Shown here: positions 33,283 through 45,829 of the stretch, in pieces
How positions within the stretch are numbered: the stretch's first letter is position 1
Layout of the letters: every line of letters begins with the position of its first letter
From: Hemerocallis citrina
Lineage: Eukaryota > Streptophyta > Magnoliopsida > Asparagales > Asphodelaceae
Assembly: GCA_017893485.1 (NCBI GenBank)
Contig: CM030363.1
Location: 114,118,004 to 114,182,003 of the forward strand
Direction of reading: 5' to 3'
DNA: 64,000 nt
Translations under genes and position numbers: made by a program
Notes under the pieces: model-generated
What the model was told of the DNA's origin: nothing
What the model saw: only the letters and a program-made list of their open reading frames with translations
Database searches by the model: none

Positions 33283-34287
33283 ATGTCGAGAAGAGGAGCA
33301 AGGAATGGGGAAGGTTTGGATCTGGAGACTGAACTTGCTAGAGTCTACCAGACGTTGAATGCTGTGGCTCAGAACCAAGCTAGGGGGCCGGCAAATCCAG
33401 TGCCCGAGGCAATAAAGCTGGTGGAATCGTTCAAGAGGATGAAACCACCCGTATTCGAGGGAAAGTCGGATCCAGATTCGGCTGACAACTGGATACGGCA
33501 GGTGGAGACCATCTTCGAGGTGTTGGAAACACCGGAGGGTAGCAAGGTCAAGTTGGCAACCTTGCAGCTGGAGAAGGATGCAGCAGTTTGGTGGCAATCT
33601 GTGAAGAGGACCATGGGAGGTCTGTTGTTGGGCTGGGAGGAATTTTTGGAGGAGTTCCGCAGCCATTATTTCCCCTCCGACGTCCAGGAGAAGAAGGCGA
33701 TGGAGTTTCTGTCGCTTCAGCAAGGCAGCATGTCAGTGAGAGCCTATGAGACCAAATTCACTCAGCTCTCCAGGTATGCTCCAGAACTGGTGGCGGATGA
33801 GGCCAAGAAAGCTCGCAAGTTCGAGCATGGTCTGAGGCCTAGCTTGAGATCTCGTATGATACCCCTTGGTATCAGGAGATTCGATAAGCTGGTCAAGAGG
33901 GCGGCAGCGACGGAGGCAGATATGGAGCAGTTCCATGTTGTTCAGAACAGGAGGAACAACTGGCAGCCCGGGAAGAGGCCTGCACATTCGGGGAGTTTCA
34001 GGGGGCAACCATCTGCACAGAGGTTCAAACCGACGGGGGCGAACGCTGTGAGTGTGGCTGGGAGGCCTGGAGACAATGTGGTGAGACCTTCTGCGGTGAC
34101 TTGCTTTAACTGTGGGGAAGCGGGACACTACCGATCTCATTGTCCCAAACTTCAGCGCAGTAATAGCGGCGCACCAACGCAGCAGGCTGGGAAGAGGCCG
34201 TACCAATCAGGGCGAGTATTTGCCTTGACAGAAGCTGATGCTGAGGAGGCGGATCAGGTCATCTCTGGTACGAGGGCTGGTGTTTAG
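33283..34287 (+). CDS. gag: gag of element D
   Basis: ATG at 33283 (MSRRGARNGEG), 334 residues to TAG 34285-34287. Residues about 60-215 are the chromovirus capsid region (KLVESFKRMKPPVFEG, WIRQVETIFEVLE, FLSLQQGSMSVRAYE). The zinc knuckle is intact: Cys274-x2-Cys277-x4-His282-x4-Cys287. The stop lies six codons inside a GT-AG intron-like segment (34268-34354), so the unspliced RNA gives Gag only. The start was chosen because the frame upstream has no earlier ATG and residues from 33283 match the family. Acts in cytoplasmic particles. Confidence 0.9.
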   Translation: MSRRGARNGEGLDLETELARVYQTLNAVAQNQARGPANPVPEAIKLVESFKRMKPPVFEGKSDPDSADNWIRQVETIFEVLETPEGSKVKLATLQLEKDAAVWWQSVKRTMGGLLLGWEEFLEEFRSHYFPSDVQEKKAMEFLSLQQGSMSVRAYETKFTQLSRYAPELVADEAKKARKFEHGLRPSLRSRMIPLGIRRFDKLVKRAAATEADMEQFHVVQNRRNNWQPGKRPAHSGSFRGQPSAQRFKPTGANAVSVAGRPGDNVVRPSAVTCFNCGEAGHYRSHCPKLQRSNSGAPTQQAGKRPYQSGRVFALTEADAEEADQVISGTRAGV

Positions 34288-34354
34288 AGTCTTTGTCATT
34301 TCCTTTCCCTTTGTTTAGTGAGGCTGTTATGTAATGGTGTATATTATGTAACAG
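34268..34354 (+). other. Intron-like segment between gag and pol of D
   Basis: Donor TCTG|GTACGA, pyrimidine-rich middle (TTTCCTTTCCCTTTG), acceptor ATGTAACAG|GC; 87 bases, a multiple of three. It holds one in-frame TAG (34285). Removing it joins VISG directly to ELYLNG, ahead of the protease VLFDTGSS, which is the spacing I expect for chromoviruses. A nearer AG (34317) would give an intron of only 50 bases. Splicing is inferred, not observed. Confidence 0.65.
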
Positions 34355-37300
34355 GCGAACTCTATCTTAATGGAATTAAAGCTGTCGTATTGTTTGATAC
34401 TGGATCCTCTCATACTTTTGTGTCTCCAAAGTTTGCTAAAGTGTTGGGAGTTGAACCGAAGATTTTCCCAGGCAAGATCTTATCAGTAGCTACTCCGTCA
34501 GGGGAAACTTTAACCACTGATCGGTATTATGCTGATTGCGAGATAGTGATTGGGGAGAGAATCTTTGGCATTGATCTGATCGAACTGACTATCTTGGGAG
34601 TCGATGTTATCATTGGCATTGATTGGATGTCGGTGTACAGTGCAAGCATCGAGTGTAAGGCCAAGACGGTGACAGTGAAGGCTCCAGGTGGACCTGAAGT
34701 CGTGTTCCAAGGGAAGCGGAAATGTTCTAAGCTGGTGGCAACTATCCGCAAGGAAGAGACTCCTGTGGAAGTGCAAGGGATTCCTGTGGTCCGGGACTAT
34801 CCGACTGTGTTCTTGGAAGATTTTCCTGGGTTACCTCCGCATCGTGATGTAGAGTTCAGCATCACTGTTCAACCGGGAAGTGCACCCATTTCTAAGGCAC
34901 CTTATAGGATGGCTCCAGTGGAACAGGATGAGGTGAAACGGCAGATTGAGGAACTGTTGGGAAAAGGCTTTATTCAACCTAGTGCGTCACCTTGGGGAGC
35001 ACCAGTGCTTTTGGTTAAGAAGAAGGATGGATCGATGAGGATGTGCATCGATTACCGGGAGCTGAATAAGGTCACTGTTCAGAATAAGTACCCGATTCCT
35101 CGAATTGATGACTTGTTCGATCGTCTACAAGGAGCAGCTGTATTCTCCAAAATAGATCTTCGATCGGGTTACCACCAAGTTCGAGTGAAAGCTGAAGATG
35201 TGCATAAGACTGCATTTAGAACTCGGCATGGGCATTACGAATTCTTAGTTATGCCATTCGGAGTGACGAATGCACCTGCAATCTTCATGGACTTGATGAA
35301 CAGAGTTCTGAGGCCGTTTATTGATTCTTTCGTCGTGGTGTTTATCGACGATATTCTCGTGTACTCCAAGTCTGAGGAGGAGCACACTGAGCATCTGGCA
35401 GCAGTGTTGCAGAAGTTGGAAGAGCAGCAGTTGTATGCCAAGTTGTCCAAGTGTGATTTCTGGAAATCTGAAGTGGCATTCCTGGGTCACATCCTTTCTA
35501 AGGAGGGAGTGGCAACTGATCCTCAGAAGATAGAGGCAGTGAGAGACTGGGCAAGGCCTACTACAGTGAAGGAAGTCAGAAGTTTCCTTGGGATGACTGG
35601 GTATTATCGGAGATTCATTCAAGGTTATGCTCAGATAGCTGTACCGCTTACAGGGCTGACCAAGAAGAATGTGAGCTTCAAGTGGACCGAGCAATGTGAG
35701 GCGAGTTTTCAGGAGTTGAAAGATAGACTGACTACTGCACCTATCCTGGCTTTGCCTAGAGCTGGTGTTGAGTATGACGTTTATAGCGATGCTTCACATC
35801 GGGGGCTTGGTTGTGTCTTAATGCAAGAAGGAAGAGTAATCGCTTATGGGTCTAGGCAACTACGACCACATGAGAAAAATTATCCGACTCATGATCTGGA
35901 GTTGGCTGCGATTATTTTTGCTTTGAAGCAATGGAGGCACTACGTGTACGGTGAGAAGCTGAATATGTACACGGATCACAAGAGCTTGAAGTATATATAT
36001 CAGCAGAGGGATCTCAATCTGAGACAGCGGAGATGGTTGGAAGTGCTCGAGGATATGCGACCTGAGATCAAGTATCATCCTGGAAAAGCTAATGTTGTGG
36101 CTGATGCACTTAGCCGCAAGAGCAGTTTGGCCTGTTTGATTACGACTCAGAGGCATCTGATTGAGGAGCTGGACCGAGCTGGGATTGAGGTTGTCTTGCA
36201 AGGATTGGGAGCATCTTTGGCTCAGTTGAGGCTTCAGCCTACTCTGAATACAAGGATCATTGCAAGTCAGGAAGTTGATGCTGATATTCTGGAGATGAAG
36301 GAGCAGGTTGGTGCTGGCAGGTTGCCCGGTTTTCAGATCAGGGATGGAGTGCTGTGGTTCGGAGACAGGCTGTGCGTTCCAAATCAGGCGGACCTGAAAG
36401 AGAGTATTCTTCAGGAGGCACATGCTACTCTTTTGTCTGTACATCCTGGGAGTACTAAGATGTACAAGGACATCAAGCAGCATTTCTGGTGGTCAGGTTT
36501 GAAGCGGGATGTGGCTGAATTTGTCGCGAAGTGTGAGGTTTGTCAGCAAGTCAAAGCCGAAAATCAGAGACCCGGAGGTCTATTACAGCCGTTACCTATT
36601 CCGGAATGGAAGTGGGATAACATCAGTATGGATTTCATTACGGGATTGCCTAAGAGTCCTAAAGGCAATGATGCAATTTGGGTTATAGTCGATCGACTTA
36701 CCAAGTCCGCTCACTTTTTGGCGATGAAACTCACTGCTTCGATGGACAAGTTGGCTGAGATGTATGTTGGTGAGATTGTCCGACTTCATGGCGTTCCTTC
36801 GACCATTGTGTCTGATCGAGATGCGCGGTTTACTTCGCATTTCTGGAGGAGTCTTCAGGCAGCTTTGGGTACCAAGACGGATTTCAGTACTGCTTTTCAT
36901 CCGCAAACCGATGGGCAGACCGAGAGAGTCAATCGTATTCTTGAGGATATGCTTCGGTGTTGTATACTAGACTTTGGAGGCAGTTGGGAGAGGCATTTAC
37001 CTTTGGTGGAGTTTGCCTACAACAACAGTTTTCAGGCCAGTATTGGGATGGCGCCGTACGAAGCTCTGTATGGCAGGAAGTGCAGGACTCCTGTTTGTTG
37101 GTATGAAGTAGGGGAGCGTCAGTTGTTTGGTCCTGAGCTTGTGCAGCTGACTTCTGAGAAGATTGATCTGATCAGGAAAAGGTTGGTGGAAGCTCAGAGC
37201 AGGCAGAAAAGCTATGCAGACAACCGGAGAAGGGACCTTGAGTTTGAGGTTGGTGACTTCGTCTTCCTGAAGGTATCACCCAGTAAAGGTGTGGTTCGTT

Positions 37301-37668
37301 TTGGCAAAGGCGGGAAGTTAGCCCCGAGGTTTATAGGCCCGTATAAGATATTGAAAAGGATCGGGAAAACTGCTTACCGGCTTGAATTACCGGAAGAGTT
37401 GTCTCAGGTGCACAATGTCTTTCATGTGTCTATGCTGAGAGGTTATATTCCGGACCCGAGTCATCATTTGCCTGAAGTGCCGGAAGGTTTGCAGTTAGAC
37501 CTGAATTACATCGAGTCTCCTGTTGAGATTGTTGACCGTAGGGAGAAAGTCTTGAGGAATAAGACGATACCGATGGTCAAGGTAGTCTGGAGAAACCACT
37601 TGGTTGAAGAGGCTACTTGGGAATCTGAGGAGAGGATGTTGAAGGACTATCCTGAGCTTTTTGCTTGA
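34355..37668 (+). CDS. pol: pol of element D: PR-RT-RNase H-INT-chromodomain
   Basis: Same frame as gag, with no ATG needed if spliced. The frame is also open upstream to 34318; residue numbers here count from 34318. Protease D27-T-G. RT about residues 180-400 with FIDD at 342-345. RNase H about 480-600 ([17 protein letters not shown]-like YTDHKSL, DALSRK). Integrase has the HHCC finger (about 700-745), then D772, D833, E869 (35 residues between the last two). GPY/F module [12 protein letters not shown]. The chromodomain, about 1065-1116, has [13 protein letters not shown] and EATWESEE. The chromodomain is known in this clade to bias integration toward chromatin marks. All catalytic residues are intact; the stop is at 37666-37668. 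Confidence 0.93.
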
Positions 37669-37753
37669 TTGTATTTTTGTATCTTCTGTTTGTTGTGTGT
37701 GTTGTATTTTTTGTTTGCTTTCCTCGCTCTTGATTGTAGTTCCGGGGACGGAA

Positions 37754-37773
37754 CTATTCTAAGGAGGGAGTGC
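37754..37773 (+). other. Polypurine tract of element D
   Basis: CTATTCTAAGGAGGGAGTGC ends at the 3' LTR. The same tract occurs in element E at the equivalent place (minus strand, 16146-16163). Confidence 0.88.
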
Positions 37774-40700
37774 TGTAATACCCTGATTTTTCAATAAATG
37801 AAAAATTATTTATTTTGCACGTGTTGTGCACGTGCAATATATTGTTGGATTATTTTATCATGGTGAGTATGTTTAAATATATTTTCTCAAATTATTTTAG
37901 TACGAAAAGCCTTCTTTAAAAGCCTTATTTGAATTAATTAAAAAGCCTTTTCTTAAAAAGCCCAAAAGCATTTTTATTTTAATTATTTTTATAAATTATT
38001 TTTAGCCCAAAAAGAAAGCCCATGAATTAATTTATTTTAATTAAACTTGTCATGTAGAAGACTTTTTCTTAACAAAATTATTTTTATACAATTTTAGAAT
38101 GTACAAATTTGGCCTAGTTGCATGCACGTGCACTACACGTACACGTGCATTGCCCATTTCTTATGCTTGGCCGGGTAGCATTCTTTTTGGGAGGGAAAGT
38201 TGAATTTTTGGTGTGGAGAACATGGGGGTAGTTTCAAGGAGGTGGGTAGTTTTCCTAACTTCTACTTGAATCTAAGCCTTCCATTTTGCAACCACCAAGA
38301 TGATCTTAGCCCTCCATTTCCCTCATTTTTTTGTATAAATACCCCCTTTCTCATGGCTAATTTTGATATGCAAAGTGTAAATTCTAAAGCAAATAGTATT
38401 GTGAGTTATAAAAAATAAGAGTTGTGTGGGTTGTATTGCTTGGAGTGGCCGGCACCATCAAGAGCATTCGGCTAGGAAGCTTTCGGCCAAGGAGGAGAAG
38501 TATTCGGCATTTGGTTGGAGGCTTGGAGTGGTGCAATCATTTGGCTAGGAGGAGGTGTTCTCATCTACTTGATTGCTTTTGTTTGTGTTCTCTCCAATTG
38601 AGGTGGGTAAAATATTTCATGTTTCTAATATAGGGTTCATGCTAGTATATTGATGATACTATACATGGAAAATACTAATAAGAGACCACTCTAATTAAAA
38701 AGTTAGTATGTGAATGGCTTAGAATGGTGTGGTAAATTGTGTATGTAAATTGTTTGCATGAAATTATACCATATGAAGCACTTTCTATGATTATCTAGTT
38801 AATTGAACAATGATGCAATGTGACTAGCATGATGTGTGAAAGTCTTTTATTAATTACTTGCAAATTGTGTGGTTGAAACATGAAAATTGAGAAAGACATT
38901 AACACTATGGGAATTGAATAGAAAAGTATATTGAATGTTTGAATTCATGTGTAGAAGTGGCATGAATGAACCAAGGAATTGCTTGTTGTCATCATATTAG
39001 AAATGTACCAAAATTAGTACTTGTTGAATTTCACCTATTCATGTGCTATATGAATTCTTTGACTAGTATGAGTATGGGAAAAACCAAGTTGTATTGTGTG
39101 GTGAATGTAGATTAATAACCAGTAAATTATCATGAAAAATTTTGGGATAAAAGAGAGATTAGAAGAACAATCGATTATTTTCAATGTCGAAAAATAAAAG
39201 ATTTGCTAGTTTTAATTAAATTAATTAATTTGGGTGGAGAAAAATGTGTTTTTAGTACAAAAATTTATTTTACAATTACTGTTTTGAAGATGGAATAAAA
39301 AAGATTAAATCTGGAATTTTTCAGTAATTTATTTGAAGGCAACATGAATCAAATTGTTTTGAACATCGAGTTGATTTCTACAAACAGTGAGAATATGAGT
39401 TAAATGGGTTTTAAGTCCACACTGTGACAACCTGAGCCAGTGGCTCAGGCGGTCGGAGGCGCTGTTCGGTTTCCCTGAGCGGTGTGGTTCGAATCCGGGT
39501 CTCACCAATTTCTTTTTTAAGCACTGTGTGTATATATATAAGACCGCGAAGAGATGGCATATGTACTTAGTGCATCCTCTTCTAGTCGCTAGCACCGATC
39601 GGCCTATCGGCGGGTGCTCTGGCCTTCTTCTCTATTGTGCTGGGTTCGAATCTTTCCCCTAGCACTTAGGGAAAAATATTTTTTTATGAGATTTTGATGT
39701 CCAAAAAATATGAGAAAAATATGGTAATTTTCATAAAAATACAAGGAATTTTATGGGATTGGTTTGGATATTAATTGAAGAAAATAAAATGTAGTTTGTG
39801 AACAAATGGTATATTAAAGCTATGGTTCTAAGACACATACTCATGGTTAGTTTCAAATTTATAAAGAGTTATTAAAATGATTATTAGAAAGTTTTTGACA
39901 CAAAAGAATTTGTGGTGTGACATGATATTATAATCTTTACTTGAAGATATGGTGTAAAATATGAAGTACGAATATATGTTTGTAAGGTGCATGAGTCCAT
40001 TGTATGATGATGGAGTTTAGAAACTTTGTTGATGAAATTGTTGGACTTGAATATGAAACTTGAGTTATAAGTATTCACCATGGATTTGTGAACAAATGAA
40101 ATTATGAATAAGAAAGAATATGAAATTGTGACATGAAAGTGGTTATGACTTAAAGATTGTGAAATGAAATTTGAAATAGAGTAGCTAAGTCTCCCCGGCA
40201 TTGAGAAAGATGAATTGAATTGAAATTAGACCAAGGTTGGTCATGTTGAAACAAATGAATAAGTCCGGATGATGGAGAGGCTAACTCTAGTGATTATTTT
40301 GTTCATGATTTTTATATAAAACTAAGGACTAGTACATAGTGGAGATGTGATGAAAGTAGAAGAAAAACACGAGTATGAGGGCCAACGGATAGCGGTGTGA
40401 GAGCGATTCACAGGTTGCCTGCTTGATGCGTCAAGACAGTGCGTGGGTGCTACTCCGGAATTATCGTCCCGGTGGCGACGCTCGTGGGATGTTCGAGTGG
40501 CTATGGGTGGTGCCATTGTTCCATGGCGGAGGCTGAATTGTCCATAGGTTGCCTGCTCGATGCGTCGTGACAGTGCGTGGGATTCCCCTCCAGGCTGCCT
40601 GGGCATGGGCTCATAGATCATAGGACATCTAAGACCCTACCGTAGTTACAGTAGTAGATTAGATCATAACGGGGGATTGAACCCTATCAAGATGAAGAAC

Positions 40701-41207
40701 GAATAAGGGCTTGCCCTCGGACCTATGTAGTATGGGATGCATAGAATCCGAACAAGTGCGCATTAGTGTCATGTAACTTAAGTAACTGCATTAAGGACTA
40801 AGTGCACAATCACAACACGACATCAATAGGGTAGTCCCTTTAGTTGAAATGTGACAAGTTTGTGTTTGCTAAATATGAAATGTTAAGTTATACTATTTCC
40901 GGCAAGCGAGGACGGCCGTGTATAATGATCGTCGGTTGAATAAACTGACGTACCCACAGTCTAACATGCAGGTAAATGTTATGCTAAAGATTAAAGAGGA
41001 TTGGGATGCTTAAAGATTATATCAAGCTGTTGTACTTGTATTTAATTGTTGTATTTTACTTCCGCTGTGCAAAAGAAAGATGTAATTATGATGTAATCTC
41101 TGATGTATGATGAAAAGTTTTAATTTCCCTGTAAAAGTGTACTAAGAAAGTGAAAAGATCCTGTAGAACATCTCGAATTCAGTGTATTTGGGATTCGGGG
41201 CGTTACA
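37774..41207 (+). repeat. 3' LTR of element D
   Basis: 3434 bp, same length as the 5' LTR. I saw no difference in the stretches I compared. tRNA-like segments at 39424-39506 and about 39581-39669, TATA box 38334-38341. Followed by the tcacc duplication (41208-41212). Confidence 0.95.
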
Positions 41208-41824
41208 TCACCCATTTCGTCAGCAGCCGAAGGGCCGAGAAGACCAGCATCTCCCTATTGCACCTCCGTCAGCAGAAGGGGGAGAAATTGAGGGACTACG
41301 TGAAGAGGTTCACAGCCGAGGCCAGAACCATCGCGTCCCTCGATCAATCCGTCGCTACCGCGGCGTTCCAATCCAATATCCTCAATTCCAACCTCCGCTC
41401 CTCCCTCGCCAAGAAACCACCGCACGACTTTTCTGACCTCCTCCTCCGCACTGAAAAATACATCCGAGCTGTGGAGGCCGAGGAACAGCCCAACTGGGAA
41501 GGAACCGCCTCCGGGTCTAAGAGGAAGGGAACGGAAGAAGAGGGACCAAAAAAGTTTCAGAAGGATAATGCTGGCCAGCGCCGACCTCCCCCTAGATTTG
41601 AAAAGTTTACTCCCCTCACCACAAACATCTCCACCATTTTCATGGAAGTCGAAAAAGAAGGGGTCTTGCCTCCAGCTCCAAAGATGAACACCCCTGCCAA
41701 AAGAAGGGATAGAGAGAAATGGTGCCGCTATCACCGGGACCATGGGCATGACACTAACGATTGCCGAGCGCTAAGAAACGAGATTGAGGCCCTTATCCAG
41801 AGGGGCAGTTGGCAAAATTCGTGA
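41208..41824 (+). pseudogene. gag: gag of C, C-terminal part
   Basis: Resumes the frame cut at 29107: THFVSSRRAEKTSISLLHL, KRFTAEARTIASLDQ, and a nucleocapsid zinc motif near 41722-41763 (C-R-Y-H-x4-H-x4-C, a non-standard knuckle). It ends at TGA 41822-41824 because one G is missing in a run at 41802-41805: C has four Gs and B has five. With five, gag reads straight into pol in B, so the family normally has one Gag-Pol frame. Confidence 0.85.
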
Positions 41825-44800
41825 GAAAGGACCAAGCCGAGCTTCCTCCCCAGCCTCGGGGGGCTAACAAACGTCCAGAGCGAGAAGAGACGCCAGAGTT
41901 TGAGGAAGAACGAGTCCTCCACCTCATCCACGGGGGTCCAATGGGGGGCTCCTCGAACTCTTCTCGGAAAGCTTTTATTAGAGAAGTGAACTCTGTCCGA
42001 GCCACCCCTCCTCCCAAAGGCCTCGGAGTGCCCGTCACCTTTTCTGACGAAGATCTCGAGGGTGTCCGCACCCCTCATTGTGACGCACTTGTCATCAGCC
42101 TTCACATGGCCAATTTCAAAGTCGAAAGGATCTTAGTAGATAATGGTTCCTCCGTAAACATCCTATTCCTCGATGCTTTTAAGGGGCTGAAGCTCTCCCG
42201 AGACAGACTCAAGCCCGCCGGGTATACGCTCCATGGGTTCACGGGAGTGCCGGTGACGATCGAAGGGGTGATTACCCTCGATGTCACAGCAGGCAAAACT
42301 CCTACTACCCGCACGGAGTCAATGGATTTCATGGTCGTAGATGTCCCAGCGGCCTACAACGTCATTTTGGGTCGGCCCGGCCTAGCCGCACTTGAAGCCG
42401 TCCCTTCTGCCTATCATCTCAAAATGAAATTCCCCACTCGGGCTGGGGTGGGAGAGGTAAGGGGCAATCAGGAGCAGGCCCGCAAGTGTTATATGACTTC
42501 CACCCTCGGACCCATCCTCTCCTTAGAAACACTCGAGATCCCCCAAGATGCTGCTCGGCCAACTTCCGAGCCGGTAGACGAGTTGGAAGAGGTACTCTTC
42601 TCGGAGCAGGAGACGACCCGCAAGTTCTTTGTCAGCAAGACCCTCCCATCCGCACTATACGCGGACATTGTAGAATGCATCCGAGCCAACCAAGACCTCT
42701 TCGCATGGACGGCTGCAGACATGCCCGGTATCTCCGAAGAGCTCTTGGTCCACCGCCTCAGTGTTGATCCGGGGTCCAGACCGGTCCAGCAGAAGAGGCA
42801 CAAGTTCGCTCCCGAGCGTCAGCTCGCTATCAAAGAAGAGGTGGACAAATTGTTGAGGGCCCGGTTCATACAGGAAGTAAATTATCCCGAGTGGTTGTCA
42901 AACGTAGTGATGGTGAAAAAGTCCAACGGAACATGGAGAATCTGTATTGATTTCACTGACCTCAACAAGGCCTGCCCTAAAAACCCCTTCCCTCTGCCGA
43001 GCATCGACACTCTGATTGACGCAACCTCGGGACATGAGCTCCTCAGCTTCATGGACGCTTTCTCGGGTTACAATCAGATAAGGATGTTCCCCCCGGATAT
43101 TCCGAAGACATCTTTTGTGACCGACCAAGGGCTCTACTGCTACAGAGTCATGCCTTTCGGCCTAAAGAATGCCGGGGCAACATACCAGTGCCTTGTTAAC
43201 AAGGTATTTCAGGCACAGATTGGCCGAAACATGGAAGTGTACGTGGACGACATGCTTGTGAAGAGCATCCGAGGCATTGATCACGTGGCCGACCTCTAAG
43301 AAGCATTTGATGTTTTGAGAAAGCACAATATGAGACTCAACCCGAACAAATGTGCGTTCGGCGTCTCATCAAGCAAGTTCCTCGGCTTCATGGTTAGCCA
43401 ACGAGGAATAGAGGCAAATCCGGAGAAGATCAAGGCCATACTGGACATGGCCCCACCTAGAAACGTCAAAGAAGTTCAGAGATTGACTGGTCGATTAGCC
43501 GCCATTGGGCGCTTTCTGTCGAAGTCTGGGGAGAAGTGCCTCCCGTTCTTCAAAGCCCTCAGGGGAGCTAAGAGATTCGAGTGGGGGCAGCAACAACAAG
43601 ATTCCTTCGACCAGCTTAAGGCTTACCTCGTCAATCCACCTCTTCTTAGCAAACCCATACCAGGCGAACCACTCTACCTCTACTTGGCAGCCTCCGAACA
43701 GACACTTAGTGCGGTCCTGGTCAGAGAAGAAGAAAGAACTCAGAAGCCCATTTACTACGTCAGCAAAGTGCTCCGGGATGCCGAGCTCCGTTACCCGAAA
43801 ATCGAGAAAATAGCCTACGCCCTAATAATGGCTGCGAGAAAGCTTCGGCCATATTTCCAGTCTCATTCGATGGTCGTTCTTACCGACCAGCCGCTGAAAT
43901 AGATCCTTCACAAGCCAGAGACTTCCGGCCGCCTCATGAAATGGTCGATCGAGCTGAGCCAACATGATATTACTTATCAGCCTCGGACCGCAATCAAGGC
44001 GCAGGCGCTGGCCGAATTCATAGTTGAAACAACTATCCCCGACTCCGAACAAACAATGAAGGGACCGCCCGTCTGGTCGGTATATGTCGATGGATCCTCT
44101 TGCAACGAGGGGAGCGGGGCAGGAGTCATCCTCACGGGCCCAGACGACTTTGTCCTCCAATACTCCCTCCGGATAAACTTCAAAGCCTCGAATAACGAAG
44201 CCGAATACGAGGCACTCATAGCCGGCCTTGGGATGGCCCGAAACGCAGGGGCGCGACGCCTGCAGATCTTCAGCGACTCTCAGTTGGTCGTCAACCAGGT
44301 CCTCGGCGAATATGAAGCCCGCGATGACAGGATGGTAAAGTACTTGGTTAAGGTAAAGAGCCTCATGGCGCTCTTCGAGGAGGCCCTCATCCGAAGAATC
44401 CCGAGAGAAGAAAATGCCCAGGCCGACGCCCTATCCAAATTAGCTTCCTCATCCCTGCAAGGCCTCGAACAAACTGTTCTGATAGAAGTCCTCCTCAAGC
44501 CAAGCATAGAGGACGAGGCTTTCAACTCCGTCGAAACACTGCCACTCCCCCTCGAAGACAATTGGATGAAACCCCTCGTCGAGTTTTTAAGAGACGGACT
44601 CCTCCCAAGGGATCCGAAGGAAGCCCGAAAGATAAGGACCCGAGCCGAGCGTTACATACTGGTCGAAGGCATTCTGTATAAGCGCTCCTTCACCCAGGTG
44701 GATGGTCGACCCTACCTAAGATGCCTCTCCCCCGAACAAGCCGACTACGCCCTGCAAGAGCTCCATGAGGGCAGCGGCGGAGCCCACTCCGGCTCCAGAG

Positions 44801-45829
44801 CATTGGCGCGCAAAGTGTTAAACTACGGGTATTACTGGCCCACTCTCCTACGGGACGCCGAACAACACGTTCGGCAATGCGCCTCCTGCCAAAAGTATTC
44901 CGACATCCGACGCCTTCCACAAGCACCACTCTCCTCCCTATCAAGTTCGATCCCCTTTGCAATGTGGGGGATGGATTTACTGGGGCCATTTCCACCGGCC
45001 CCCGGACAATTGAAGTTCCTAGTCGTGGCGGTCGACTATTTCTCGAAGTGGATAGAGGCCGAGCCCCTGGCTACAATTACCGAACATAGAGTCGTTCAAT
45101 TCTTCTGGAAAAATGTAATCTGCCGATTCGGTGTTCCTCGGGTCGTAGTTACAGATAACGGTACGCAGTTCGCTGGAGCTGCCTTCCGAGCCTTATGTGA
45201 AGACCTAGCCATACAACACCGCTTTTCCTCCGTCTCTCATCCCCAGTCAAATGGCCAAGCCGAGAATGCCAACCGACAGATCCTCTCCGGCATCAAGAAG
45301 AGACTCGACAAATGCTCCAAGGGATTGTGGGTCGATCAGCTGCCCAATGTGCTGTGGAATTACCGAACCACAAAGCGGACCCCGACAGGCGAGAGTCCGT
45401 TCAATCTCACCTATGGGTCCGAGGCCCTCATCCCACTAGAGGTTGGGATACCCTCTCCTCGTTTGATAGCCTTCGAAGAAGAACAGAATGCCAAAGAGCT
45501 CAGAACGAGCCTAGACTTGATAGACGAAATCCGGGAAAGAGCAGCCATACGGCAACAAAGTTACCGGAGAAGAATCGAACTCGCCTACAACAAACGGGTC
45601 CGCCCAACCGACCTGAAAGAAGGGGATCTGGTCCTCCGAAAATTGGCCATCTCGTTCCCCGGACAGAAAAGCAAATTGGGCCCCAAATTGGGAGGGACCA
45701 TACAAAGTCTCCAAAGTGATCCGCCCCGGTGCGTACAAGCTAGAAGATCTTGAGGGCAGAGAAATTCCCAGGACTTGGAACGCCGACCATCTTTTGAAAT
45801 ACCAAGAGAAGGCAGCCACGCCTATCTAA
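41809..45829 (+). pseudogene. pol: pol of C: PR-RT-RH-aRH-INT with two nonsense and two frameshift lesions
   Basis: Protease with V-D111-N-G-S-S (Tat-type DNG), numbered from 41809. RT has YVDD at 478-481. TAA at 43297-43299 and TAG at 43900-43902 replace Gln codons that B keeps. RNase H spans about 43660-43980. From 43936 the second, archaeal-type RNase H has VYVDGSS (D52), NNEAEYEAL and IFSDSQLVV. Integrase has an HHCC finger (HEGSGGAHSG, CASCQKY), then D347, D407, E443. An extra T at about 45687-45689 shifts the final ~45 codons; the natural stop is TAA 45827-45829. The second RNase H is diagnostic of the Tat lineage. Non-functional as it stands. Confidence 0.92.

Larger units (their letters stand above)
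29108..41207 (+). mobile_element. Element D: young, apparently complete chromodomain Ty3/gypsy element (Tekay-like)
   Basis: 12,100 bp with two 3434-bp LTRs that look identical by eye, TSD tcacc, a Met-type PBS, an extra small ORF, gag, pol (PR-RT-RH-INT-chromodomain) and a PPT (CTATTCTAAGGAGGGAG). Long LTRs plus a C-terminal chromodomain suit the Tekay/Del lineage. All catalytic motifs are present, and the only in-frame stop between gag and pol lies inside an intron-like segment. This is the most recent insertion in the stack and plausibly competent. Confidence 0.95.

Noticed and set aside
34318..34354. A GTG start for D pol at 34318
   Set aside because: The frame continues from gag. Homology resumes only at ELYLNG, and an intron explains the segment better.
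41795..41824. A -1 frame overlap between gag and pol of C that could be programmed frameshifting
   Set aside because: B has five Gs where C has four and reads through in one frame, so this is a one-base deletion in C.
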